A DNA stretch of 5,794 bases from Anaerolineaceae bacterium. GTDB taxonomy: Bacteria > Chloroflexota > Anaerolineae > Anaerolineales > Anaerolineaceae. Below are positions 1 to 5,015 of this stretch, one piece after another. The stretch is from contig DOEX01000044.1 of the NCBI GenBank assembly GCA_003532515.1, positions 1 through 5,794 of the forward strand. The letters are read 5' to 3'. The notes beneath the pieces were generated by a model, which worked only from the letters and a program-made list of their open reading frames with translations, searched no databases and was not told the origin of the DNA. The position numbers and the translations under genes are program-made. How positions within the stretch are numbered: the stretch's first letter is position 1; each line of letters opens with the position of its first letter.

Positions 1-2
1 CT

Positions 3-722
3 CTTGGCATTGCTTGTTTCGGACCGTTGGACGCGCGTCCTGGTTCGCCAACCTTTGGGCATATTTTAGCTACACCCAAAGCGGGGTGGGCGTATGCGGA
101 TGTGGTCAGCGTTTTTAAGCAAGGGCTGGGAATTCCGGTTGGATTTGATACGGATGTGAACGGCGCTGTCCTGGCAGAGTCGATTTGGGGGGCGGGCAAG
201 GGCTTGAGCGACCTGGTTTATTTCACTATTGGTACCGGTGTTGGCGGAGGCGCGTTAGTGAATGGCCAATTATTGCATGGTTTAATGCATCCTGAGATGG
301 GACACATGCCTTTGCCGCGTATTGCCGGAGATGAGGGTTTTGCAGGCGCGTGTCCGTTCCATGGCGATTGTTTTGAGGGTGTCGCGAGCGGTCCGGCGAT
401 GGCAGCCAGGTGGGGCGTGCCGGCAGAAAAGCTGCATCCCGGACATCCTGCCTGGGAGCTGGAGGCGGACTATATTGCGCTGGCGCTGCAGGGCGTGATC
501 TGCACGCTGGCACCGCAGAGAATCATCTTAGGCGGCGGGGTAATGAGCGCGGAGTTTTTGTTGCCGATGATCCGGGAGAAAACCCTGCAATATTTGAACG
601 GCTACATTCGTTCCGACTTGATTTTAGAGGGAATCGATGAGTATATTGTCGCGCCAGGATTGGGCACGCGATCGGGGATTTTGGGTGGCAAGGCGTTGGG
701 GGAGAGAGCTTTAAGCTCATAG
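3..722 (+). CDS. ROK-family fructokinase, 5'-truncated by the window edge
   Basis: Likely cytoplasmic ATP-dependent fructokinase (fructose to fructose-6-phosphate) of the ROK sugar kinase family. The reading frame is open from base 3 and gives 239 residues ending in a TAG at 720-722. The family is usually about 290-300 residues, so roughly 55-60 N-terminal residues, including the first ATP-binding (DxGGTK-type) motif, lie outside the window. Visible features in order: a GxxxFGPxD segment at bases 6-32, typical of the fructokinase branch; the DVNGA segment with the presumed catalytic Asp (153-167); the glycine-rich GTGVGGG phosphate loop (231-251); and a zinc site made of HPEMGH (288-305) followed by CPFHGDC and then FEG (351-380). 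The Cys/His spacing and the EGVASGPA stretch match YdhR/GmuE-type fructokinases rather than glucokinases or repressors. A TTG at base 27 could be mistaken for the start, but conserved family sequence continues upstream of it. Other ROK sugar specificity cannot be excluded. The last codons overlap a heptamer repeat. Confidence 0.88.
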   Translation, partial: LGIACFGPLDARPGSPTFGHILATPKAGWAYADVVSVFKQGLGIPVGFDTDVNGAVLAESIWGAGKGLSDLVYFTIGTGVGGGALVNGQLLHGLMHPEMGHMPLPRIAGDEGFAGACPFHGDCFEGVASGPAMAARWGVPAEKLHPGHPAWELEADYIALALQGVICTLAPQRIILGGGVMSAEFLLPMIREKTLQYLNGYIRSDLILEGIDEYIVAPGLGTRSGILGGKALGERALSS

Positions 723-743
723 CTGATAGGTGATAGGAAAAGA
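714..743. repeat. Heptamer-type short repeat, copy A, overlapping the fructokinase stop codon
   Basis: The 16 bases AGCTCATAGCTGATAG (714-729) recur exactly at 4122-4137 in the same orientation. Similarity continues through a GTGATAGGAAAAGA tail, which matches CTGATAGGAGAAGA in the other copy once one 7 bp unit is skipped. The core unit is ATAGCTG. The copy contains the fructokinase TAG stop and supplies its final Ser-Ser codon context, so the repeat arrived at or grew into the gene end. Confidence 0.7.
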
Positions 744-745
744 CC

Positions 746-764
746 GCTGGGCTTTATGCCCAGC
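746..764 (+). terminator. Stem-loop just downstream of the fructokinase
   Basis: Perfect 7 bp stem GCTGGGC / GCCCAGC with a 5-base TTTAT loop, beginning 24 bases after the fructokinase stop. The position fits a transcript 3' end. However, there is no run of T after the stem (CGCTGGGTTTGC follows), so it is either a weak, Rho-assisted terminator or an mRNA-stabilising hairpin. The octamer CCGCTGGG begins at 744 and recurs at 764, straddling the hairpin. Confidence 0.4.
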
Positions 765-791
765 CGCTGGGTTTGCTGATGAGAATGTTGG

Positions 792-916
792 CGGAGGGAG
801 TACCCTTACAGGGCAATAGAGCCCCCTCCGTACGAAATTGCATTGGTTTGCCGGGTTCAAAACCGGAAACCAGCGGAAAGAGCGCTGGACAGGCCGGCCT
901 ACGAAAAGATTAAAAA
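792..916. repeat. 125 bp structured intergenic repeat, copy 1
   Basis: First of two direct copies in the fructokinase-tldE gap; the other is at 975-1101. Visible internal structure: CGGAGGG (792-798) pairs with CCCTCCG (824-830) around an inner CCCT-TAC-AGGG hairpin (803-813). A 16-base near-palindrome lies at 851-866. A perfect 6 bp stem CCAGCG/CGCTGG with a 7-base loop spans 870-888. The palindrome GGCCGGCC is at 892-899, and an A-rich tail (GATTAAAAA) ends the copy. No credible protein is encoded: the only sizeable reading frame across it, on the minus strand, is low in family-like sequence. It may be a dispersed intergenic repeat or a structured RNA. The 58 bases between the copies (917-974) show nothing recognisable. 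Confidence 0.75.
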
Positions 917-974
917 CAGGAGTGCGGCGCAAGCCAGGGTGCTTTACAAGACCGGCACGATCAGAGAAAAGATT

Positions 975-1101
975 CGGAGGGAGCACCCTTACAGGGCAAT
1001 AGAGCCCCCTCCGTACGGTTGAACTTTATGGTTTGCCGGGTTTAAATTCGGAAACCAGCGGAAAGAGCGCTGGACAGGCCGGCCTACAAAAAGATTAAAA
1101 A
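975..1101. repeat. Structured intergenic repeat, copy 2
   Basis: Same order of elements as the copy at 792-916, offset by 183 bp at the left end. The outer stem is CGGAGGG 975-981 with CCCTCCG 1007-1013, followed by the 16-base near-palindrome at 1036-1051, the CCAGCG/CGCTGG stem-loop at 1055-1073, GGCCGGCC at 1077-1084 and the GATTAAAAA tail. The first ~40 bases differ at one position (GTACCC versus GCACCC) and the last ~60 are nearly identical. The divergence is concentrated in the linker after CGTACG, which is 9 bases in copy 1 and 11 in copy 2, and in the 16-base palindrome. Confidence 0.75.
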
Positions 1102-1105
1102 ACTG

Positions 1106-1141
1106 ACAAAATCAAAAAACCCTCCCCAAAACGAGGGAGGG
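1106..1141 (-). terminator. Rho-independent terminator of the tldD-tldE operon
   Basis: On the minus strand a perfect 7 bp GC-rich stem (CCCTCCC at 1120-1126 with GGGAGGG at 1135-1141, 8-base loop) is followed by TTTTTTGATTTTGTC. This is the classic intrinsic terminator shape. It lies about 63 bases beyond the tldE stop, in the right orientation. The plus strand has no T run after the stem, so it should not act on fructokinase transcription. Confidence 0.8.
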
Positions 1142-1154
1142 CTATAAGACTGAT

Positions 1155-1187
1155 GTAAGGTGGGACGGCATGGAAGCCGTCCCTTAC
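1155..1187. repeat. Long imperfect inverted repeat in the tldE 3' region
   Basis: GGGACGGC (1162-1169) pairs perfectly with GCCGTCCC (1176-1183) around a 6-base ATGGAA loop. The stem is extended by GTAA/TTAC at its base, with a three-base bulge (1159-1161) on one side. It sits between the tldE stop and the terminator, so it would be in the 3' untranslated region of the tldDE mRNA. It could protect the message end or be a copy of a dispersed palindromic repeat. Confidence 0.6.
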
Positions 1188-1203
1188 AACCGGCGAATGC
1201 CAA

Positions 1204-2589
1204 CTAATACGACGGATTCGAATGCGAGATTTCGATCTCCTTCACGCACACGAAGCGTGGGATCTTCAGGGCGGTGGGGTCGCGGCGACCATAGCTGCTG
1301 GAAACGTTGTAGGCGACCTGTTTCTCGCTCAACCACTGCATGTGCTCGCCGAAGAAATCATAAAATCTCTGGGTGAGACGCACATTGTAGGGCACCTGCA
1401 CACTGCCATCCTTCTTTAACAGTAAAGCACCAAAGCGGCTGGAGCCGGTGATCATGCCCTGGGTCGGGTTGACCACGTTCATATAGTGGATGTAGGGGAT
1501 GTAGAGGATGTCCTCATCACGCGGCATCTCAAGCAAATCTTTCAATGTCGCGAAGGGCGCATCGCCGCCATCCATCACCAGACTGAAGCGGCTGACATCA
1601 TGCCCAGTCACTGTTTTTCCGAATTCATCGGCAGTGTCCTGGTCCCACATGAATGCCTGGAAGCGCCCTTCAGAAATTAGTGGGAAAGGCTTTCTCTGCA
1701 AGCCAAAGCGGTCGGCTTCTTGCGCGTAGATTTCTACCTCACGCGGGTCATCCATCAGGTTCATTTTCTCTGAAAAGAGCAGTTTGCCCTGATCCTCTTC
1801 CTTTAAGAAGGAATATCCCTGCATCAAGGCACCACCGGTCATGCCGTAATAGGACATGATCGAAATCAGTTCAGCGGTGGCAGCCGGACCGAGCACGACG
1901 GTGTATTTGCCAACAGGTATTTGCGCTGCCTGGTCTTGCTGATAATGCTGGACGAGGAGAGCCAGGTCCGCATGCAAGCCCTGGGCGTCGAGGTCGCTTT
2001 TCTTTTGTGCGCTTTGCTCGGCGTTGACTTCCCATTTGAGGCTTTCGGAGGACAAAACGGCGGTGACCTGCGCGTCAGTGGCGCGGAAATATTGGGTGTA
2101 TTCGTTGGCGGTGCTGATCTGGGCGGTGGTGGTGGTGCCACTGGCAAAGATACCGCTCAGTTTAACATCATCGCTTTCCAGACCCTCTGCCAGCGTGTTG
2201 AAATACGCCAGGCGTTCTTCGTTGGTCAGAGCCGCCAGAGCCGGGTCGAAGGAGCGCTCATCGACCACATCGCGCTCATAAACCGGGAAGGTGGGTTCAT
2301 AGGTGAGCGCTTGTGCGTGCGGCAGCATTTCGGAGAGTGTGTCCAGCCCTTTTTCCATGCTCGCCAGATCGGCGGGGTCGACGATCATGCTGTAGCTGAC
2401 TTTTTTGCGACCATCGAAGGCGATGAAATCGAGCGAGATGAGGTGTTCATTGGTGTTCAGCGAAATGGCTGAGTTGGCGAAGCGCATCAGGTAGCTATCT
2501 TCTTCGTGATAGCTGATCAGTGCCTTCAAGTTTTTGCTGAGGGCGGACTGGCGCAGTTGCTGTAATAAATTAATGACCTGGTTGCTCAT
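1204..2589 (-). CDS. tldE: TldE/PmbA-type metalloprotease partner subunit
   Basis: 461 residues, within the family's usual length (about 440-460). TldE (PmbA) is the non-zinc partner of TldD in a cytoplasmic TldD/TldE protease. In E. coli that protease trims the microcin B17 leader and degrades CcdA; the substrate here is unknown. Recognisable segments are the N-terminal half with the strand-rich SLDFIAFDGRKK region (52-63), VVLGPAATAELI (231-242), the PFPLISEGRF segment (301-310), the HYMNVVNPTQGMITG core (368-382) and SSRFGALLLKKDG (383-395) near the end. There is no HExxxH motif, as expected for the E subunit. The ATG start at 2589-2587 is preceded by AGGAGA with a 5-base gap. It follows tldD by one base, so the two are co-transcribed and probably translationally coupled. 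The end is a TAG at 1206-1204. Confidence 0.85.
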   Translation of the reverse strand: MSNQVINLLQQLRQSALSKNLKALISYHEEDSYLMRFANSAISLNTNEHLISLDFIAFDGRKKVSYSMIVDPADLASMEKGLDTLSEMLPHAQALTYEPTFPVYERDVVDERSFDPALAALTNEERLAYFNTLAEGLESDDVKLSGIFASGTTTTAQISTANEYTQYFRATDAQVTAVLSSESLKWEVNAEQSAQKKSDLDAQGLHADLALLVQHYQQDQAAQIPVGKYTVVLGPAATAELISIMSYYGMTGGALMQGYSFLKEEDQGKLLFSEKMNLMDDPREVEIYAQEADRFGLQRKPFPLISEGRFQAFMWDQDTADEFGKTVTGHDVSRFSLVMDGGDAPFATLKDLLEMPRDEDILYIPYIHYMNVVNPTQGMITGSSRFGALLLKKDGSVQVPYNVRLTQRFYDFFGEHMQWLSEKQVAYNVSSSYGRRDPTALKIPRFVCVKEIEISHSNPSY

Positions 2590-2590
2590 C

Positions 2591-4045
2591 TTACTCTCCT
2601 ACCTGGACGTTATCAAAGCGGCAGACCGGGACGCCGTGTCCAAGCTGCATGATCTGATTGGGGGCACCTTTGCCGCAGTTATCGACATAATGGACATTCC
2701 AGGTGCTTTCGTCGCCCACGGCTGTGAGCGAATTGTAGAACGGCAGGGTTTCGCCGCGATAGGTGGGGTTTTTGACCACCTGCTTCTTTTGCCCATCCTC
2801 CACCAGCCAGCCGATATCGCAGGCGAAGTGGAATTGTTCACGATTGGAGCCGATCGACCAGCTCTTGTCACCATCCAGCACCAAACCGTACTTGGTGTTG
2901 GCGATGATGTCTTCCAGGCTGCCGTCGGTACCAGGATCGATGTTGATGTTGGTCATGCGTTCGATTGGCACGCGGTAGAAGGAGGTGGCACGGTTGGCGC
3001 CGCTGGAGCCTTCAAATATCTGCTTTTTAGCTTTGGCGTTGGCTTCTTCCACCATCTGGCGACCGGTGATGGCGCCGACCAAAATGCCCTTATCGATCAG
3101 CAGGTTGTCCTGGGCGGGGACGCCGTCGTCATCAAAGCCGAAACTGCCCGGGCTGTTGGGTTCGAGGGCGTTGGCGCGGGCAGTCAGCTTTTCGGAGCCA
3201 TATTGCAGCTTACCGAAGTCTTCCAGGCGCACAAACGAGCCGCCGGCGAAGGAAAGCTCATAACCGAGGATGCGGTCCAGCTCCAGGGCGTGACCGATAG
3301 TCTCATGCGTTTGCAGGAACATGATGCCGTTCAGGAGGATGACGGACATCTTGCCATTGGGGGCGTCATCGGCGACCAAAACCTGGTTCAGTTCGTTGAT
3401 GATGCGGTCTGCGTTGTGGAGGAAGTCGGTTTCATCAATGCTTTCCCAACCGCGTGTTGGGGCGGTGCGACCGGGTTGGTAGGTGCGGCGCTGCATACCG
3501 CCGTCTTTGTCGATGCCCATCGCCTGGATGGAAGGGAAGACCTCGATGATATTTTTTTCAATTTCGGAGCCTTCGGAATCCATGAAAATGATTTGTTTGC
3601 GCACAAATTGCAGCATGCTGATGCGTTGAACGACACCGGGTTGGTTGAGGGCGGCGTCAATTTTTTGCAGGAATGCCACTTTTTCATCCAGACCGACGGT
3701 GAAGGGGTCGATTTTATTCGGGCTGTTAAAGCTGCCGACAACGGCTTCTTTTTCCGCCAGGCGGATCGGGAAGGTCACGCGTTCAGAAGCGATGCGGGCG
3801 TTATCGAAGGCTTTTGCGAAAATAGCATCCGGGTTGGAGAGGTCGGAAGAGGCAGAAAAGCCCCAGGCGCCATTGTAGAGCACGCGCACGCCCATTCCAC
3901 TTTGGCTGGAAGCGTTGTTTTCTTTGAGGTTGCCATTCCACATAAAGAGGAAGTTGCTGTCCTCGCGTGGATACCAGCGGGCGTCAACATAATGCGCGCC
4001 TTTGGCATGCAGTTGGTCAATGTATTTGCGGATAGAATCTTTCAC
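2591..4045 (-). CDS. tldD: TldD-type zinc metalloprotease catalytic subunit
   Basis: 484 residues, the normal size for TldD, the zinc-bearing subunit of the cytoplasmic TldD/TldE peptidase. The decisive feature is the HExxxH motif, His247-Glu248-Thr-Ile-Gly-His252, in QTHETIGHALELDR. Its two His should bind zinc and the Glu activate water. The C-terminal DNCGKG segment (Cys457) matches the conserved Cys that supplies a third ligand in TldD. Other family segments are GMGVRVLYNGAWGFS (50-64), the acidic FGFDDDGVP (302-310) and LIDKGILVGAITGR (316-329). The start is GTG (4045-4043) with AAAGGAGA 5 bases upstream; no better ATG is near. It is the first gene of a two-gene operon with tldE. A 512-residue open frame on the opposite strand across this gene is a mirror artefact. 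Neighbouring genes give no hint of a ribosomal peptide substrate. Confidence 0.9.
   Translation of the reverse strand: MKDSIRKYIDQLHAKGAHYVDARWYPREDSNFLFMWNGNLKENNASSQSGMGVRVLYNGAWGFSASSDLSNPDAIFAKAFDNARIASERVTFPIRLAEKEAVVGSFNSPNKIDPFTVGLDEKVAFLQKIDAALNQPGVVQRISMLQFVRKQIIFMDSEGSEIEKNIIEVFPSIQAMGIDKDGGMQRRTYQPGRTAPTRGWESIDETDFLHNADRIINELNQVLVADDAPNGKMSVILLNGIMFLQTHETIGHALELDRILGYELSFAGGSFVRLEDFGKLQYGSEKLTARANALEPNSPGSFGFDDDGVPAQDNLLIDKGILVGAITGRQMVEEANAKAKKQIFEGSSGANRATSFYRVPIERMTNINIDPGTDGSLEDIIANTKYGLVLDGDKSWSIGSNREQFHFACDIGWLVEDGQKKQVVKNPTYRGETLPFYNSLTAVGDESTWNVHYVDNCGKGAPNQIMQLGHGVPVCRFDNVQVGE
2595..2600 (-). promoter_or_regulatory. Ribosome binding site of tldE inside the end of tldD
   Basis: AGGAGA on the minus strand, 5 bases before the tldE ATG. 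It is formed by the last Gly-Glu codons (GGA GAG) of tldD, immediately before its TAA stop. It fixes the tldE start and implies termination-reinitiation coupling that would keep the two subunits in balance. Confidence 0.75.
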
Positions 4046-4050
4046 AAGTA

Positions 4051-4058
4051 TCTCCTTT
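4051..4058 (-). promoter_or_regulatory. Ribosome binding site of tldD
   Basis: AAAGGAGA on the minus strand, ending 5 bases before the GTG codon at 4045-4043. Its strength and spacing support the GTG start over any internal ATG. Confidence 0.8.
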
Positions 4059-4074
4059 GGGTTAACTTGTAGTT

Positions 4075-4080
4075 ATTATA
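4075..4080 (-). promoter_or_regulatory. Candidate -10 box for tldD-tldE
   Basis: The minus strand reads TATAAT exactly at 4080-4075, placing a start site near 4068 and a leader of about 22 bases with the ribosome binding site in it. No convincing TTGACA-like -35 is seen 16-18 bases upstream (that stretch is CCCCAAT-like), so the call rests on the -10 and its position. The box could be a chance match in AT-rich DNA. Confidence 0.4.
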
Positions 4081-4121
4081 GTTATTTTGGGCGGAATTGG
4101 GGAGTATTGGGCAACTTCGAG

Positions 4122-4158
4122 AGCTCATAGCTGATAGCTGATAGCTGATAGGAGAAGA
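4122..4158. repeat. Heptamer tandem repeat, copy B
   Basis: AGCTC leads into three consecutive ATAGCTG units (4127-4147) and a partial ATAGG. The first 16 bases equal those at 714-729, but this copy has one more heptamer, as expected of a slippage-prone tandem repeat. It lies about 75 bases upstream of the tldD start, beyond the candidate -10 box, between the operon and the repeat-bounded DUF559 block. Confidence 0.7.
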
Positions 4159-4163
4159 ATCGT

Positions 4164-4296
4164 ACTAATACCTCACCCTCTGTAGAAAGAAAAACACTTA
4201 CCACCCCCACTCTAGAGGAAATAGTACTTACTACCCCCTCTTTAGAGGAAATAGAACTTACGACCCCCTCTTTAGAGGGGGGTAGGGGGGTGAGAG
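4164..4296 (+). repeat. Left array: 30 bp tandem palindromic repeats
   Basis: Two full 30 bp units (4196-4225, 4226-4255) and the beginning of a third (from 4256), all starting ACTTAC and containing C-rich sequence leading into CTCTTTAGAGG. A degenerate unit precedes them (4164-4195, period 32). In the third unit the palindrome is extended to CCCCCTC-TTTA-GAGGGGG (4264-4281 region). It then runs into TAGGGGGGTGAGAGA, which is the inner end of the array and is matched in inverted form right of the DUF559 gene. The variation is mostly at the 3' side of the palindrome (GAGGAAATAG in units 1-2, GAGGGGGG in unit 3). There are no unique spacers, so this is not CRISPR. Confidence 0.8.
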
Positions 4297-4358
4297 AATA
4301 TATTTTATATTTTGTCCGGAATCCTCAGGCTATACAAAAAATGAATTAAACTATCACC

Positions 4359-4724
4359 ATGTCACCTCACCCTCTCCGAAACCGCTCCAGGGACCTTCGT
4401 AAAAATTCTACAAAACAAGAAAATTCACTTTGGTACAAATACCTCAGCACATTTGGGCTGAGAGTGCACCGTCAAAGGGTCATAGGCAACTACATTGTCG
4501 ACTTTTACTGTCACCAGGCTAAACTGGTAATAGAGCTTGATGGCGGGCAACATTATTCTGATGAAGAAATGAAATCAGATCAAATTCGTACTGCGTACTT
4601 GGAATCGCAGGGTTTGAAGGTTTTACGATTTACTAATTGGGAAGTCGAACACCAGTATTACCAGGTTTGTGAGCAGATCAAGCAAGTGGCTTATCAAAGG
4701 CTGGTCGAGCTGGCAAAGGATTAG
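4359..4724 (+). CDS. DUF559 small endonuclease-like protein
   Basis: 121 residues, a normal length for DUF559 proteins, which share the restriction-endonuclease-like fold of very-short-patch (Vsr) nucleases. The biochemical role of the family is not settled. The domain fills nearly the whole protein: RDLRKNSTKQENSLWYKYL (11-29), then IGNYIVDFYC with Asp48, LVIELDGGQH with Glu59, Asp61, Gln64 and His65, and VLRFTNWEV (88-96). The acidic residues and GGQH are the likely active-site region and all are intact. The ATG at 4359 has no evident Shine-Dalgarno, so expression may be weak or leaderless. Codons 3-6 (bases 4364-4375) repeat the 12-base phrase ACCTCACCCTCT seen at 4170-4181, so the N-terminus seems to be translated repeat sequence. 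The first third of the gene is more A-rich than its neighbours. It stands alone between inverted repeat arrays, with no methylase beside it. Confidence 0.85.
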   Translation: MSPHPLRNRSRDLRKNSTKQENSLWYKYLSTFGLRVHRQRVIGNYIVDFYCHQAKLVIELDGGQHYSDEEMKSDQIRTAYLESQGLKVLRFTNWEVEHQYYQVCEQIKQVAYQRLVELAKD

Positions 4725-4740
4725 GTTCCGTGGTTTTTCC

Positions 4741-4826
4741 TCTCTCACCCCCCGGCTGCGCCGTCCCCCTCTAAAGAGGGGGTGATAAGATAACCCAATC
4801 CTCCTCGAAAGAGGGGGTGGTAAGGA
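4741..4826 (-). repeat. Right array: inverted copies of the 30 bp palindromic repeat
   Basis: Read on the minus strand, two units appear. The outer is CCTTACCACCCCCTCTTTC (4826-4808) continuing to GAGGAGG. The inner is CTTATCACCCCCTCTTTAG (4790-4772) continuing to AGGGGG, and ending GGGGGGTGAGAGA at 4741. These match the left array units in order. The inner unit differs from its left partner by an extra GC-rich insert (CGGC-TGC-GCCG mini-hairpin, 4753-4763). On the plus strand the inner palindrome is CCCCCTC-TAAA-GAGGGGG (4765-4782). Lying 40 bases after the DUF559 stop, it could also end that transcript, though no T run follows. Confidence 0.8.
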
Positions 4827-4840
4827 ATCAGCTTTTGCCT

Positions 4841-4886
4841 GCCCTCACCCCCGCTTCGCGGACCCTCCCCCGTATCGGGGGAGGGC
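4841..4886. repeat. Second hairpin repeat with strong 10 bp stem
   Basis: After CCCTCACCC come a small hairpin CCGC-TTC-GCGG (4851-4861) and then a perfect 10 bp stem CCCTCCCCCG / CGGGGGAGGG with a TAT loop (4863-4885). The order C-rich lead, mini-hairpin, C/G hairpin is the same as in the right array inner unit (4746-4782), but the sequence differs. There is no T run on either strand, so a standard intrinsic terminator is unlikely. It is probably another member of the same broad class of intergenic palindromic repeats. Confidence 0.6.
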
Positions 4887-5015
4887 TTAAAAGACCGACT
4901 CCCTCAATCTGCGATAAACTCAAGGATGATGTGGATAAACAAAGCTGGAACTTTTGCAGGGGATGGGGCGTCATTAAGTACAGTTGGACCCAAAACAGGT
5001 TTATTGAGGTTGCCT
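4887..5015 (+). other. Leader region of the Yip1-family gene
   Basis: 129 bases between the hairpin repeat and the ATG at 5016. It ends in GAGG (5006-5009), a ribosome binding site with a 6-base gap to the start. I see no convincing -35/-10 pair; TTGCAG at 4954-4959 has no well-spaced partner. An 80-codon open frame running through here begins inside the repeats and has no ribosome binding site, and is not taken as a gene. Confidence 0.5.

Larger units (their letters stand above)
4164..4826. mobile_element. Candidate repeat-bounded DUF559 element
   Basis: A single nuclease-like gene with palindromic repeat arrays in opposite orientation on either side, occupying about 660 bp between tldD and the Yip1 gene. 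The inner ends form an imperfect inverted repeat (4264-4296 with 4741-4782). The organisation recalls REP repeats with their RAYT transposase gene, but with a DUF559 nuclease in place of a tyrosine transposase. No target-site duplication is recognisable outside the arrays and no known transposase is present, so mobility is inferred from architecture only. Confidence 0.45.

Noticed and set aside
717..986. 89-residue minus-strand open frame through the first structured repeat
   Set aside because: It is translated repeat and hairpin sequence, and the second repeat copy does not keep an equivalent open frame.
1921..2472. 183-residue open frame on the plus strand opposite tldE
   Set aside because: Gly/Val-rich mirror of a well-supported family protein, with no ribosome binding site or domain.
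2534..4072. 512-residue open frame on the plus strand opposite tldD
   Set aside because: The minus strand encodes a full TldD with HExxxH, ribosome binding site and operon context. The opposite frame is a codon-bias mirror with no recognisable domain and overlaps the start of tldE.
4164..4285. CRISPR array
   Set aside because: Units abut with no unique spacers, and no cas genes are visible; these are plain tandem repeats.
4153..4832. Target-site duplication around the DUF559 block
   Set aside because: GAATC occurs just outside both arrays, but at differing distances from the ends and is too short to be distinguished from chance.
4863..4885. Intrinsic terminator
   Set aside because: The stem is very strong but no T run follows on either strand, so it was listed as a repeat.
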